From: Natrinema gari JCM 14663
Lineage (GTDB): Archaea; Halobacteriota; Halobacteria; Halobacteriales; Natrialbaceae
Direction of reading: 5' to 3'
DNA length: 54,338 nucleotides
Assembly: GCF_000337175.1 (NCBI RefSeq)
Contig: NZ_AOIJ01000030.1
Span: 83,705 to 138,042, forward strand
Under the pieces are notes generated by a model. That model was not told where the DNA came from, searched no databases, and was given only the letters and a program-made list of their open reading frames with translations. How positions within the stretch are numbered: position 1 is the first letter of the stretch; each line of letters opens with the position of its first letter. Made by a program: the position numbers and the translations under genes. Of the stretch, positions 1-8,501 are shown in pieces.

Positions 1-19
1 AGATGTGTATAAGAGACAG
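1..19. other. Tn5/Nextera transposase mosaic-end adapter, not genomic
   Basis: The first 19 bases read AGATGTGTATAAGAGACAG, identical to the Tn5 mosaic end used in tagmentation libraries. The elp3 coding frame on the minus strand runs up to base 20 and no haloarchaeal sequence is expected before it. This is untrimmed library adapter at a contig end, not a transposon scar. Confidence 0.97.
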
Positions 20-943
20 CATCTCCTTGCTCATCCCCGGCTGGCCCGGCATCATGTGAAAGCCCACTTTGAACGCCGAGTCGCGCAGCCGCTGGTTGGC
101 GTCGATCGAGGCCTGTGCGCCGTGGCCGCGGTGCATGTCGCGGTTGATCCGCTCGTAGGTCGTCTGTACCCCCACCTCGACTTTGGTGCCGCCGAGATCG
201 AGCATTCGGTCGATCTGTTCGGGGTCACACCAGTCGGGTTTCGTCTCGAACGTCGTCCCGATGTTACGGATGTCCGCGGTCTCGTTTTCGGCGATGACGT
301 CCTCGAGGTATTTCCACTCGTACGCCTCGGGATCTTCGGCGAAGCTAACCCCCTGTGCCGGCTCGGGCTCTTTGTCGACGTCGTAGTCGTTCATCGCCTC
401 GAGGGCTCGCTTGACGAACCACTCCTGATAGTCGTGGCTGCGGGCGGTCATCGTCCCACCCATCAGGATCAGTTCGACCTTGTCGACGGGGTGGCCGATC
501 TGGCGCAGTTGCTCGAGTCGCAGCGTCACCTGGCCGTAGGGATCGTACTCGTTTTGGACGCCGCGGGCGGCGGCGGGCTCCTCGCCGGTGTAACTCTGCG
601 AGGAAGAGAACTCGGAGTCGGGGCCGCCGGGGCAGTAGAGACACTTGCCGTGGGGACACCGCTCGGGCGAGGTCATGATCGCGACCGGCGAGACGCCGGA
701 GGCCGTCCGGACCGGCTTGCGCTGGAGCACGGTCTCCAAGTCCTCCCGGTGCTCCTCGGGCGCGTAGTCCAGCAACTCGGAGTTCTTCGGCACCTTGGGT
801 GCCGAGTGTTCCGAACAGGCCTCGAGTTTGGCTTTCTCGACCTCGTCGCGCTCGACCTCGCCGGCGAGGATCCGCTCGACGAGCGTCTCACAGACCCGCT
901 CGAACGCTTCGGTTTCGGTCGGTTCTGGCGTCTCGGTACTCAC
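20..943 (-). CDS. elp3: Elp3 tRNA uridine-34 modification enzyme, 3'-truncated by contig end
   Basis: Reading from a GTG at 943 gives the N-terminal 308 codons of the archaeal Elp3 radical SAM/GNAT enzyme, which starts 5-carboxymethylation of wobble uridine-34 in tRNA using acetyl-CoA. Visible features are the radical-SAM cysteine cluster CPHGKCLYC followed by PGGPDSEF, and the later stretches LMGGTMTAR, VEVGVQTTYE and GFHMMPGQPGM. The frame stays open when read upstream of the GTG, but the start VSTETPEPTE matches the usual haloarchaeal beginning. The rest of the radical SAM domain and the whole C-terminal acetyltransferase domain lie beyond the contig edge. It is divergent from the Mrp operon. 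Identity is near certain; the truncation is an assembly edge, not a mutation. Confidence 0.95.
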
Positions 944-1050
944 TACACGTGATTCGTCGCCGTTCGCGAATAAGCGTGTCGGACTCCCGGATCGAGTCGC
1001 CGATTCGAGCCGACGCGCGTGCGTCGATTCCACGTACAGTCGCGGCTTCC

Positions 1051-1068
1051 GAAAGGTAATCGTTTAAG
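1051..1068 (+). promoter_or_regulatory. Promoter of the Mrp operon (BRE/TATA-like)
   Basis: The sequence GAAAGGTAATCGTTTAAG lies 31-48 nt before the mrpA ATG at 1099. A purine-rich BRE-like part followed by TTTAAG at this distance fits a leaderless haloarchaeal transcript starting at or just before the ATG. It is assigned by position and composition only. Confidence 0.5.
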
Positions 1069-1098
1069 GGTGGTCTCCCCCTACCCTCGGCGTACTGA

Positions 1099-3531
1099 AT
1101 GTCTCCCGACCTGGCGATGGTCATCGCCGCGGTCGCGTTACCGTTCGTCGTTGCAGCACTCACGCCGGTCGTCTTTCGCGTCCTCGGAGAGGGAACCGGG
1201 TTCGCCGGGACCGTCGTGGCGCTCACCTCGTTCGGCCTCCTCGCGACCCAGTACGGGTCGGAAGGGACCGTCGGACTCGAGTGGGTCCCCTCCCTCGACC
1301 TCGCGCTCCGGTTCTACGTGGACGGCTGGGCGCTGCTGTTCGCGATGTTAGCGTGTGGTATCGGCGCGCTGATCTTCGCCTACTCGCCCGCGTACATGCA
1401 CGGCGAATCGAGCCTCGTCAGGTACTACGCCGCATTGCTCGCCTTCATGGGCTCGATCGTCGGCGTCGCGCTCGCCGCCGACCTGATCGCGATGTTCCTC
1501 TTCTGGGAACTCACCAGCCTCGCATCGTTCGTTCTCATCGGCTACTACACCGCGGACGACTCCTCACAGTACGCCGCCCGGATGGCCATGCTCATCACCG
1601 TCGGCGGCGGCCTCTTCCTGCTCGTCGGCCTCCTCTTGCTCTCGCTGGTCGCGAGCGATGTCCTCGGTTCCGGCGCTGCGTTCAACCTCGCAGCGATGCT
1701 CGAGAACCCTGAAACGATGCAAGCGGCCCTGCGAGAGCGGGGATTGTTCCTCCCGGTGCTCGGACTGCTCGCGATCGGCGCGGGGACCAAGTCGGCACAG
1801 GTGCCGCTTCACTTCTGGCTGCCGAACGCGATGGCAGCGCCGACGCCCGTCTCGGCGTTTCTCCACTCCGCGACGATGGTCAAGGTCGGCGTCTACTTCA
1901 TCGGCCGGGTCCGCCCGATGCTCGTGAGCACCGAGTGGCTGTTCCTCTTTGCGACGCTCGGCCTGACGACGATGACGGTCTGTGCGATCCTGGCCGTCGC
2001 CTCGACGGACATCAAGGAACTGCTCGCTTACTCGACGGCGAGCCATCTCGGGCTGATGGTCGCCGGCTTCGGCTTTACGTCGGTCTACGGCGCGGAGACC
2101 GGCGTCTTCCACCTGCTCAACCACGCGCTGTTCAAGGCCGCGCTGTTCCTCGTCGCCGGCATCATCGCCCACGAGGCGGGGACGCGAGAGATCGACGAAC
2201 TCAGCGGGCTCCGCCACGATCTGCCGGTGACAGCGGTGATTACGACCGTCGTCGCGCTCAGCATGGCTGGCATTCCGCCGTTCAATGGGTTCTACTCGAA
2301 GGAACTCCTCTTCGAGGCCGCAGTCGAGGCGAGCCATCACCACGACATCGGCCTGCTGGGCTGGCTCTACCCTGCCGTTGCCGTCTTCGGCAGCATCTTT
2401 ACCGTCCTCTACTCGCTGCGATTCCTCTCTCTGTTCTTCGGCGAGCGACCCGAGGCGCTCGGCCACGTCCACCGGCCGCCTGTCACCATGCTCGTCCCAC
2501 CGGCCGTACTGGCGCTGCTCGCCGCGGTCGTCAGCGTCGATCCCCAACTCGCCGTTGACGCCATCGTCCAGTCCGGACTCGAAGCGACGGCGGTCGAGCC
2601 CCATGCCATGCACGTCGGCCTCCCGACGTCCTACTCGCCCGCGCTGGGGATGAGCGCCGTCACGATCGGCGTCGGGCTCGTCGCGTACCCGTCCTACGGT
2701 CGGCTCCACGACGCGATTCGATCGATCCCGCGGGCAGTGCCGCCGATCGGAGCGAGCTGGTGGTACGATACCGCCGTCGACGGCCTCAGCGACGAGGGGC
2801 GAGCGTTCGCCGAAACGGTCCACGACGGCACCCTCCGTACGTACGCGACGTGGACGCTGACGGCGACTTGTACGCTCGCGCTCGCCGGCTTCGTCGCGGC
2901 CGGTGCCATCGTGCCGACCGAACTGGGCGTCGAGGTCTCGCTCGCCATCGCCCTCGTCTTGCTCGTTGCCGTGATCGGCGGCGTCGCCGTCGCGACGGCC
3001 GGCTCACACATCGCCGGCGTGCTCACCCTGTCGATCCTCGGGTTCATGGTCGCCATTTTCTATATCCTCGCGAGCGCACCCGACCTCGCCCTGACTCAGC
3101 TCGTCGTCGAGACGCTGGTGCTCGTGATCTTCCTGCTCGTGATCGAGGAGATCCCCGAGCGCTACGAGGTCGAGATCGGGGCGGTCGCCCGCGACGCCGT
3201 CCTCTCGGTCCTCGTCGGCGCGACCGCGTTCGTCACCGTCCTCGTCACGACCGGGACCCGTCCCGACGGCCCGAGCGAGATCGCTCGTGCCTACGCCGAA
3301 CAGGCCATTCCGCGGGGTGGCGGGGCCAACATCGTCAACGTCACCCTCGTCGACTTCCGTGGCTTCGATACCCTTGGCGAACTCGCCGTGATCACACTCG
3401 CCGCGATTTCGATCCTGACGCTGATCGTCATGCGTGACCGCGACGGCGACCGAACCGCGATTCGCGACGGCGATGAACTGACCGGCGACGATTCCGCGGG
3501 GCCACCCAGCGACGGGGGTGCCGACGAATGA
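1099..3531 (+). CDS. mrpA: Mrp-type Na+/H+ antiporter subunit A (NuoL-like plus MbhE/DUF4040 C-terminus)
   Basis: This 810-aa polytopic membrane protein is the large subunit of a multisubunit Na+(K+)/H+ antiporter. Residues about 60-450 match the NuoL/MrpA proton-translocating family: FWELTSLASFVLIGYY holds the conserved transmembrane glutamate, and SATMVKVGVYF the conserved lysine. After about residue 600 come further helices typical of the MrpA C-terminal DUF4040/MbhE module (FYILASAPDLALTQLVVETL), so both modules are fused as in classical MrpA. The C-terminus is a short hydrophilic acidic tail. It is the first gene of mrpABCDEFG; its TGA overlaps the mrpB ATG by 4 nt. The operon is expected to pump Na+ out for pH and salt homeostasis. 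Confidence 0.95.
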   Translation: MSPDLAMVIAAVALPFVVAALTPVVFRVLGEGTGFAGTVVALTSFGLLATQYGSEGTVGLEWVPSLDLALRFYVDGWALLFAMLACGIGALIFAYSPAYMHGESSLVRYYAALLAFMGSIVGVALAADLIAMFLFWELTSLASFVLIGYYTADDSSQYAARMAMLITVGGGLFLLVGLLLLSLVASDVLGSGAAFNLAAMLENPETMQAALRERGLFLPVLGLLAIGAGTKSAQVPLHFWLPNAMAAPTPVSAFLHSATMVKVGVYFIGRVRPMLVSTEWLFLFATLGLTTMTVCAILAVASTDIKELLAYSTASHLGLMVAGFGFTSVYGAETGVFHLLNHALFKAALFLVAGIIAHEAGTREIDELSGLRHDLPVTAVITTVVALSMAGIPPFNGFYSKELLFEAAVEASHHHDIGLLGWLYPAVAVFGSIFTVLYSLRFLSLFFGERPEALGHVHRPPVTMLVPPAVLALLAAVVSVDPQLAVDAIVQSGLEATAVEPHAMHVGLPTSYSPALGMSAVTIGVGLVAYPSYGRLHDAIRSIPRAVPPIGASWWYDTAVDGLSDEGRAFAETVHDGTLRTYATWTLTATCTLALAGFVAAGAIVPTELGVEVSLAIALVLLVAVIGGVAVATAGSHIAGVLTLSILGFMVAIFYILASAPDLALTQLVVETLVLVIFLLVIEEIPERYEVEIGAVARDAVLSVLVGATAFVTVLVTTGTRPDGPSEIARAYAEQAIPRGGGANIVNVTLVDFRGFDTLGELAVITLAAISILTLIVMRDRDGDRTAIRDGDELTGDDSAGPPSDGGADE

Positions 3532-3992
3532 CGACAGTCATCATGCGCACGACCGCTCGAGCGATCGTCCCGATCATCCTGGTCGTCGCGATCTCGCTGT
3601 TCTTCGACGGACACAACCTCCCCGGCGGCGGGTTTATCGGCGGCGTGCTCACGACGACGGCATTCGCGATCGTCTACATGGGCTTCGGGCTCGACTTCTT
3701 GGAGCGCGGCATCCTCGGCCGCGATGTCGACCCCGGCAAGGAGCCGTCGCGGGACCGCGTCGTACTGGCGTATCGTCGCCTCTTCGCCTACGGCTTCGCG
3801 CTCGCCGTCGCCAGCGGTCTCGCGCCGCTGCTGTTCGGCAAGCCGTTCCTCACGCAGACGTTCGCGATGCTCGAGGGGGTCCCGATCTACGATCATCTCG
3901 AGGTCGCGAGCGCGCTCGCGTTCGACTTCGGCGTCTACTGCGTGGTCGTCGGTGGACTGCTGACGATCCTCTCGGTGGTGGGAGCCGAATGA
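3528..3992 (+). CDS. mrpB: Mrp antiporter subunit B
   Basis: This 154-aa membrane protein has four hydrophobic segments and the MrpB/MnhB signature near residues 30-50: FFDGHNLPGGGFIGGVLTT, where GHN..GGGF is the family hallmark. It starts with an ATG overlapping the mrpA stop (ATGA) and its own stop overlaps mrpC, indicating translational coupling. It is a structural subunit of the antiporter. No oddity is seen and the length is normal for the family. Confidence 0.95.
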   Translation: MTTVIMRTTARAIVPIILVVAISLFFDGHNLPGGGFIGGVLTTTAFAIVYMGFGLDFLERGILGRDVDPGKEPSRDRVVLAYRRLFAYGFALAVASGLAPLLFGKPFLTQTFAMLEGVPIYDHLEVASALAFDFGVYCVVVGGLLTILSVVGAE

Positions 3993-4342
3993 CCGGGGTC
4001 GTCCTCGCGGCCGCGATCGGGACGCTCTTCGCCCTCGGGACGTTCCTGCTCTTGCGCCGGGACCTCATCCGGGTCGTCTGGGGGCTGGCGATCATCAGCC
4101 AGGCCGCGAACGTCTATCTGCTGGCGATGGGCGGGATCGCACCGGCGACCGCCGAGTCGGTACCGATCCTGGCGGGTCACGGCGAGCACGTTCCGGAGAC
4201 GGCCGATCCGCTGGTACAGGCGCTCGTGTTGACCGCGATCGTCATCGGGTTCGGCATGACCGCGTTCGCGCTCGTGCTGTCGTATCGGGTCTACGAGGAA
4301 CACGACACGCTCGACGTAACTGAACTCGGTGAGAGCGAATGA
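3989..4342 (+). CDS. mrpC: Mrp antiporter subunit C (NuoK-like); possible frameshifted acidic tail
   Basis: This 117-aa protein has three transmembrane helices of the NuoK/MrpC type: GTFLLLRRDLIRVVWGLAI, then SQAANVYLLAMGG, then ALVLTAIVIGFGMTAFAL. It starts with an ATG overlapping the mrpB stop. The frame closes at GAGAGCGAATGA. Skipping one base there opens a 22-codon, almost purely acidic extension (4341-4406; mostly D with EYPKP in the middle) that stops at 4407-4409, 6 nt before the mrpD ATG. Such a tail looks like a normal haloarchaeal C-terminus, so the true gene may have carried it before a one-base indel, or the base may be a sequencing error. The core function is unaffected because all helices precede the shift. 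Confidence 0.92.
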   Translation: MTGVVLAAAIGTLFALGTFLLLRRDLIRVVWGLAIISQAANVYLLAMGGIAPATAESVPILAGHGEHVPETADPLVQALVLTAIVIGFGMTAFALVLSYRVYEEHDTLDVTELGESE

Positions 4343-4415
4343 CGACGATGGCGACAACGACGACGATGATGAGTACCCGAAACCGGACGCCGACGGCGAC
4401 GACGGGTGAGCGCCG

Positions 4416-6065
4416 ATGACGGCGATGCCCGTCGGCACGGCATCGACGCTCGTGATCGCACCGATGCTGGTCGTCCTCGTCGCGGCTGCCGGAACGCTGC
4501 TGCTCGGTCGGCACCCCCGCGCTCGGACGGCCGTCAGTCTCGCCGGCGGAGCGGGCTACGCGATCGCGGTCGCGGCGATCGACTGGTATATCGTCCTCGC
4601 GCCGGACGCACCCGGAATCGCGACGTACCAGGTCGGTGACTTGCCGGCCCCCTTCGGGATCACGCTCGTCGCCGACGGCCTGTCGGCGTTCATGCTAACA
4701 ATGGTCGCGACCCTCGGCATCGCGTCGCTGGTCTTCTCGACCAGACACCTCCCCGACGGCGAGAGACGCAGTTACTACTTCCCGCTCTTTCACTTCCTCG
4801 CGCTGGGTGTCACCGGTGCGTTCCTCACCGGCGATCTGTTCAACCTCTTCGTCTGGTTCGAGGTGATGTTGATGGCCAGTTACGTCTTCGTCGCCTACAG
4901 CGGCGGTCCCCAGCACACCCGCGCCGCGTTCTGGTACGTCTCGCTCAACCTGCTTGCCAGCGCCGTCTTCCTGCTCGGCGTCGGCGGCATCTACGCGACG
5001 ACCGGGACGCTCAACATGGCCGATCTCGCACAGCGGCTCGCGAACCCGGCGGCCTACGGCCTCGAGCCCGTTCCGGTCGTCGGTCTGCTGGGCCTGTTGC
5101 TGTCGGTGTTCGCGATCAAGGCCGGTCTCGTCCCGTTCCAGTTCTGGATTCCGACTGCCTACCGGGCCGCGCCACCCCAGATTACCGCCCTCCTGGCGGG
5201 GGCGACGAAAAAAGTCGGCATCTACGCCATCATCCGACTCTCCTTTACGGTCTTTGCGGGTGCGGAGGTCGCCATCGACCTCCCGCTTCCGCTCGTCGGC
5301 GTTGCGATCACCGGCGACTCGCCGCTGCCGTTTATCGGTGCGGCGCTGTTCGTCATGGCGGCCGGCAGCATCCTTCTTGGCGGTATCGGTGCCGTCGGCC
5401 GTGACTCCATGGAAGGGGTCTTCGCGTACTCGAGCATCGGCCAGGTCGGGTTCATCGCGATCCCGGTCGCGATCGCAACGACGGCGGCCGGCCCGGAGCT
5501 GCGCAGGTTCGCGATCATCGCCGCGCTGGTGTACGCGCTCAACCACACCCTGGCGAAGGGGCTGCTCTTCCTCGCGGTCGGGACGGTCAGGTCCGCGACG
5601 GGAACGAGTCGCTTCGCCGACCTCGGTGGCCTGGCCAAGCGGTCGCCGCCGCTCGCACTCGCCGTGTTCGTTGGCTCGCTTGCACTCGTCGGTATCCCGC
5701 CACTGTCCGGCTTCTTCGGGAAGTTCCTCGTCTTCGACGCCGCCGCTCGAGCGGGCTCCGGGCCCGTTCTCGTCCTCCTGCTCGTCGGATCGCTGTTGAC
5801 GATCGCCTACGCGACCCGCCTCTGGAATCGGAGTTTCTGGGGTGCACGGACGGACGCCGTCGAGGCTGCGACCGTCGACCCCGTTCAGGTCGCGATCCTC
5901 GTCGGCCTCGCGGTCGCGATCATCGCGGTCGGCGTCGGCTTCGAACCCGTTTACGAGTTCGCGGAGACCGCTGCCGAGGCCGCGCTCGATACTGAGGGGT
6001 ACGTCGACGCCGTCGATCCGCAGGCGGCGAGCGACTTGGGCGGCTTGAACGGAGGTGGACACTGA
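4416..6065 (+). CDS. mrpD: Mrp antiporter subunit D (NuoM/N-like)
   Basis: This 549-aa polytopic protein is the second proton-translocating, complex-I-like subunit. FNLFVWFEVMLMASYVFVAY carries the conserved transmembrane glutamate and LLAGATKKVGIYAIIRL the conserved lysine region; further helices run to about residue 510, followed by a short acidic tail. The start is either ATG 4416 or ATG 4425; 4416 is chosen because it lies just after the putative mrpC acidic tail. Its TGA overlaps the mrpE ATG (TGATG). Length and position (after C, before E) are canonical. Confidence 0.95.
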   Translation: MTAMPVGTASTLVIAPMLVVLVAAAGTLLLGRHPRARTAVSLAGGAGYAIAVAAIDWYIVLAPDAPGIATYQVGDLPAPFGITLVADGLSAFMLTMVATLGIASLVFSTRHLPDGERRSYYFPLFHFLALGVTGAFLTGDLFNLFVWFEVMLMASYVFVAYSGGPQHTRAAFWYVSLNLLASAVFLLGVGGIYATTGTLNMADLAQRLANPAAYGLEPVPVVGLLGLLLSVFAIKAGLVPFQFWIPTAYRAAPPQITALLAGATKKVGIYAIIRLSFTVFAGAEVAIDLPLPLVGVAITGDSPLPFIGAALFVMAAGSILLGGIGAVGRDSMEGVFAYSSIGQVGFIAIPVAIATTAAGPELRRFAIIAALVYALNHTLAKGLLFLAVGTVRSATGTSRFADLGGLAKRSPPLALAVFVGSLALVGIPPLSGFFGKFLVFDAAARAGSGPVLVLLLVGSLLTIAYATRLWNRSFWGARTDAVEAATVDPVQVAILVGLAVAIIAVGVGFEPVYEFAETAAEAALDTEGYVDAVDPQAASDLGGLNGGGH

Positions 6066-6670
6066 TGCGAGTTCGGACCTGGCCGGTCGTCGGCGTCGTC
6101 TTCGCCGTTCTGTGGGTGTTCGTCGTCGGGCAGCCGCTGACACCCATCTCGCTCGTCCGCGGCTTCCTCTCCGGATTGCTCGTCGGGCTGCCGGTGGCGT
6201 TCGTCTTCCGGCGACTATACGGCAAGTACGTGGATCTCGGGCGAGGGATTCGAGCGCTCCCCTACGCCGGGCTCTACCTGGGTGCGTTCAGCTTGGAACT
6301 CCTGCGGGCGAACCTCGACGTCGCCTATCGGGTGCTGTCGCCCGGCATGCCGATCGAGCCGGAAGTGATTCTGGTCCCGCTGCGAGTCGAGTCCGACGTC
6401 GCGATCACGGTCATCGCAAACAGCATCACGATCACGCCCGGCACCGTGACGTTGGATTACGACGAGGAGACCAACGCGCTGTACGTCCACGGCGTCAACG
6501 GCCGCCACCCCGAGGCGATCGCCGAACCGATCCGCACCTGGGAGGACTACGCCCTCGAACTGTTCGACGAGGACGCATCGCCGTCGGACCCGCCGCCGGA
6601 CATCGTCGTCTCCGGCGGGGAAAGAGACAGGGGGCCGGATCGCCAAGCGGGAGGTGTCGGCGATGACTGA
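6065..6670 (+). CDS. mrpE: Mrp antiporter subunit E
   Basis: This 201-aa protein has two N-terminal membrane segments (about residues 5-45) and a third around ALPYAGLYLGAFSLELLRANL, followed by the cytoplasmic MrpE domain. The family motif NSITITPGTVTLDY is intact at about residues 119-132. A charged acidic/Gly tail of about 35 residues follows the domain. The stop lies inside the beginning of mrpF, so the two genes overlap by 8 nt. MrpE is required for assembly or activity of the antiporter complex. Confidence 0.95.
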   Translation: MRVRTWPVVGVVFAVLWVFVVGQPLTPISLVRGFLSGLLVGLPVAFVFRRLYGKYVDLGRGIRALPYAGLYLGAFSLELLRANLDVAYRVLSPGMPIEPEVILVPLRVESDVAITVIANSITITPGTVTLDYDEETNALYVHGVNGRHPEAIAEPIRTWEDYALELFDEDASPSDPPPDIVVSGGERDRGPDRQAGGVGDD

Positions 6671-6953
6671 GAGCGATCCCGCCGTCCTCGAGACGGCGAT
6701 CCAAGCCGCGTTGGTCCTCGTTAGCGGGCTCTGTGTCCTGTGTGGCTATCGCGTGATCCGCGGGCCGACGAACCCGGACCGTGTGGTCGCCTTAGACGCC
6801 ATCGCGACGAACGTCGTCGCGATCGCGGTCCTGTTCGCCCTGTTGACCGGTCGGGGGCTGTTCATCACCGTGAGCCTCGTGCTCGCGATCATCGGCTTCA
6901 TCGCGACCGTCGCCGTCGCCAAGTTCGTCACCGACGGCGAGGTGATCGAATGA
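6663..6953 (+). CDS. mrpF: Mrp antiporter subunit F
   Basis: This 96-aa protein has three helices of the MrpF/MnhF family, with the signature RVIRGPTNPDRVVALDAI after the first helix. The ATG at 6663 is preferred over an in-frame GTG at 6654 because GGAGGTG at 6650-6656 is a good Shine-Dalgarno six nt before it. The gene overlaps the 3' end of mrpE and its stop overlaps mrpG (ATGA). Confidence 0.93.
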   Translation: MTESDPAVLETAIQAALVLVSGLCVLCGYRVIRGPTNPDRVVALDAIATNVVAIAVLFALLTGRGLFITVSLVLAIIGFIATVAVAKFVTDGEVIE

Positions 6954-7315
6954 TTCACACGATCATCGTCATCGCGCTGCTCGTCGTCGGCGTTTTCTTC
7001 CTGACCGTCGGGACCATCGGGCTGTTACGGCTGCCGAACGTCTACAACCGGATGCACGCCACGAGCAAGCCGACGACGCTCGGCACCGCCGCGATCTTCC
7101 TAGCCGGCTTCGCGGAGTTCGGCCCCGGCAGCGAGGGGCTGACCGCGCTCATCGGGATCGTCTTCCTTTTCCTGACGGTCCCCACCGGTTCGCACATGAT
7201 CGCCCGCGCCGCCGAGCGGATCGGCATTCCGTTCCTGGGCAGCGTCACCTGGCCCGATCCGTCGGCGGTCGAGCGCTCGGATCGATCCGACGAGGCCGAG
7301 TCGACCGACGAGTAG
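6950..7315 (+). CDS. mrpG: Mrp antiporter subunit G
   Basis: This 121-aa membrane protein has three helices and the MrpG/MnhG motif GLLRLPNVYNRMHATSKPTT near residues 22-41. The C-terminal 25 residues are acidic and hydrophilic. It is the last gene of the operon and is transcribed convergently toward the SHOCT gene, with only 5 nt between the two stops. Confidence 0.94.
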   Translation: MIHTIIVIALLVVGVFFLTVGTIGLLRLPNVYNRMHATSKPTTLGTAAIFLAGFAEFGPGSEGLTALIGIVFLFLTVPTGSHMIARAAERIGIPFLGSVTWPDPSAVERSDRSDEAESTDE

Positions 7316-7320
7316 GGTCG

Positions 7321-7815
7321 TCAGCGTTCGCCCTCTCGCTCTCGGTGTCGCTCCCGTTCCCGATCGACGGTTCGGGCCGGCTGACGCTGTTCTCGAGCCC
7401 GCTCCCGGGCGTCCGCGAGCGTTTCGGTATCCAGCAGCCGCTCGAGTTTGCGCTCGAACTGTGCGTCGGTCAATTCACCCGCGGCGTAGCGTTCGCGAAG
7501 GGTCTCGAGTGCGTCGTGATCGTTGGTGACGGCGTCCGTCGGCGTCGTCCCGCGGTCCTGTTCTATCTCGTCCGTCGCCGGGGCGTTCCGTTCCCGATCG
7601 TCCGCGGGTGTCTCGTCGAACAGTAGCTCGACTATCGGGACGACTGCGATGTAACCGACGAGCAACGCCGCGAGCCACCAGCCCTGATCTGTGACCATCG
7701 CACCGAGCCAGATCGCCGTGACGAGCAGCGACGCGATGCCGGATGCGTTCTCACGAACCCGAGTCGATAGCTGCTCCCCAGTGCGATCGGTACCGGTCCC
7801 CTCGATCGCATCCAT
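7321..7815 (-). CDS. SHOCT-domain membrane protein
   Basis: The 164-aa product has two hydrophobic segments (about residues 26-65: ASLLVTAIWLGAMV and WWLAALLVGYIAVVPIVEL). A C-terminal SHOCT motif follows a charged linker: LETLRERYAAGELTDAQFER and then KLERLLD. The last 30 residues are a basic/acidic RER-rich tail. SHOCT domains are short oligomerisation modules at protein ends and their role here is not known. It is convergent to mrpG. Confidence 0.85.
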   Translation of the reverse strand: MDAIEGTGTDRTGEQLSTRVRENASGIASLLVTAIWLGAMVTDQGWWLAALLVGYIAVVPIVELLFDETPADDRERNAPATDEIEQDRGTTPTDAVTNDHDALETLRERYAAGELTDAQFERKLERLLDTETLADARERAREQRQPARTVDRERERHREREGER

Positions 7816-7938
7816 ACGACGGCTTCGTACCGGGACCGCAAATACGTTATCGGGCCACGGTTTCGGCGGCCGGTATCGCCTGCCGCGGTTGGCCGCGTCG
7901 CTCCGCAGGTGCGAGACGTCGCGTTCCGACGGGAGCCC

Positions 7939-8391
7939 CTACGACGGGACCGGCGGCAGCGTCGCTTCGTCGAACCAGAACGCCTCGACCGCACGCCAGA
8001 TGTCGGCGAACTCGCTGGGGTCGGTCGGCTTCGTGAGGTACGCGTTCGCAGCCAGTTCGTAGCTCCTGACGATGTCTTCGGTCGCCGCCGAACTGGAGAG
8101 GACGAGCACCGGCAACGAGGCCAGGTTCGGATCGTCCCTGATCGTCTCGAGGACTTCGAACCCGTCCGTGCCGGGCAGGTTCAGGTCCAGCAAGACGAGA
8201 TCGATATCCGGACCGGACGCGGTCGCCGCTCGCTCTTGTAGGAACTCGAGGGCGGCGTCGCCGTCGGGGATCGCGTGGAACGTCGTGTCGAACCCCGCCG
8301 ATTTGAAGGCTTCCTCGATGAGCCGAACGTCGCCGGGATTGTCCTCGACGAGCAGGAGAGAGCCGGGACCGGTGGAGAGAGACGGTGGCAC
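7939..8391 (-). CDS. Receiver-only response regulator
   Basis: This 150-aa protein is essentially one CheY-like receiver domain. The acidic pocket is in LLLVEDNPGD, the phospho-acceptor Asp is in DLVLLDLNLPGTDGFEVL, the switch Ser region is LVLSSS and the conserved Lys is in LTKPTD. No output domain follows, so it acts as a phosphorelay carrier or allosteric partner of a haloarchaeal histidine kinase encoded elsewhere. The frame extends upstream of 8391, but the GTG at 8391 places the receiver 13 residues from the N-terminus as in its relatives; the upstream TTATTCCCC stretch looks like promoter. Confidence 0.9.
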   Translation of the reverse strand: MPPSLSTGPGSLLLVEDNPGDVRLIEEAFKSAGFDTTFHAIPDGDAALEFLQERAATASGPDIDLVLLDLNLPGTDGFEVLETIRDDPNLASLPVLVLSSSAATEDIVRSYELAANAYLTKPTDPSEFADIWRAVEAFWFDEATLPPVPS

Positions 8392-8501
8392 GATCCGGCA
8401 CTTTTCCCCACAGGGGAATAAGCCTACGTACAAAGCACGTTGGCTACGGGCCACCCGTGGTCGATTCGACGCTCACACCGGCGCTGCCGCCGCCGGACCG
8501 G

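Noticed and set aside
5-952. A 315-residue open frame on the plus strand over the first kilobase.
   Set aside because: It is the antisense of elp3; the minus strand has the radical SAM motifs and the plus frame has none. The plus frame also runs into the adapter.
1564-2823. A 419-residue open frame antisense to mrpA.
   Set aside because: It is the low-complexity Arg/Glu/Asp translation typical of shadows in GC-rich genes; mrpA on the other strand is clear.
4339-4418. A 26-codon open frame between mrpC and mrpD rich in Thr and Met.
   Set aside because: It reads the GAC/GAT repeat in a frame giving only Thr/Met low complexity. The acidic frame, one base away, is the more plausible coding remnant.
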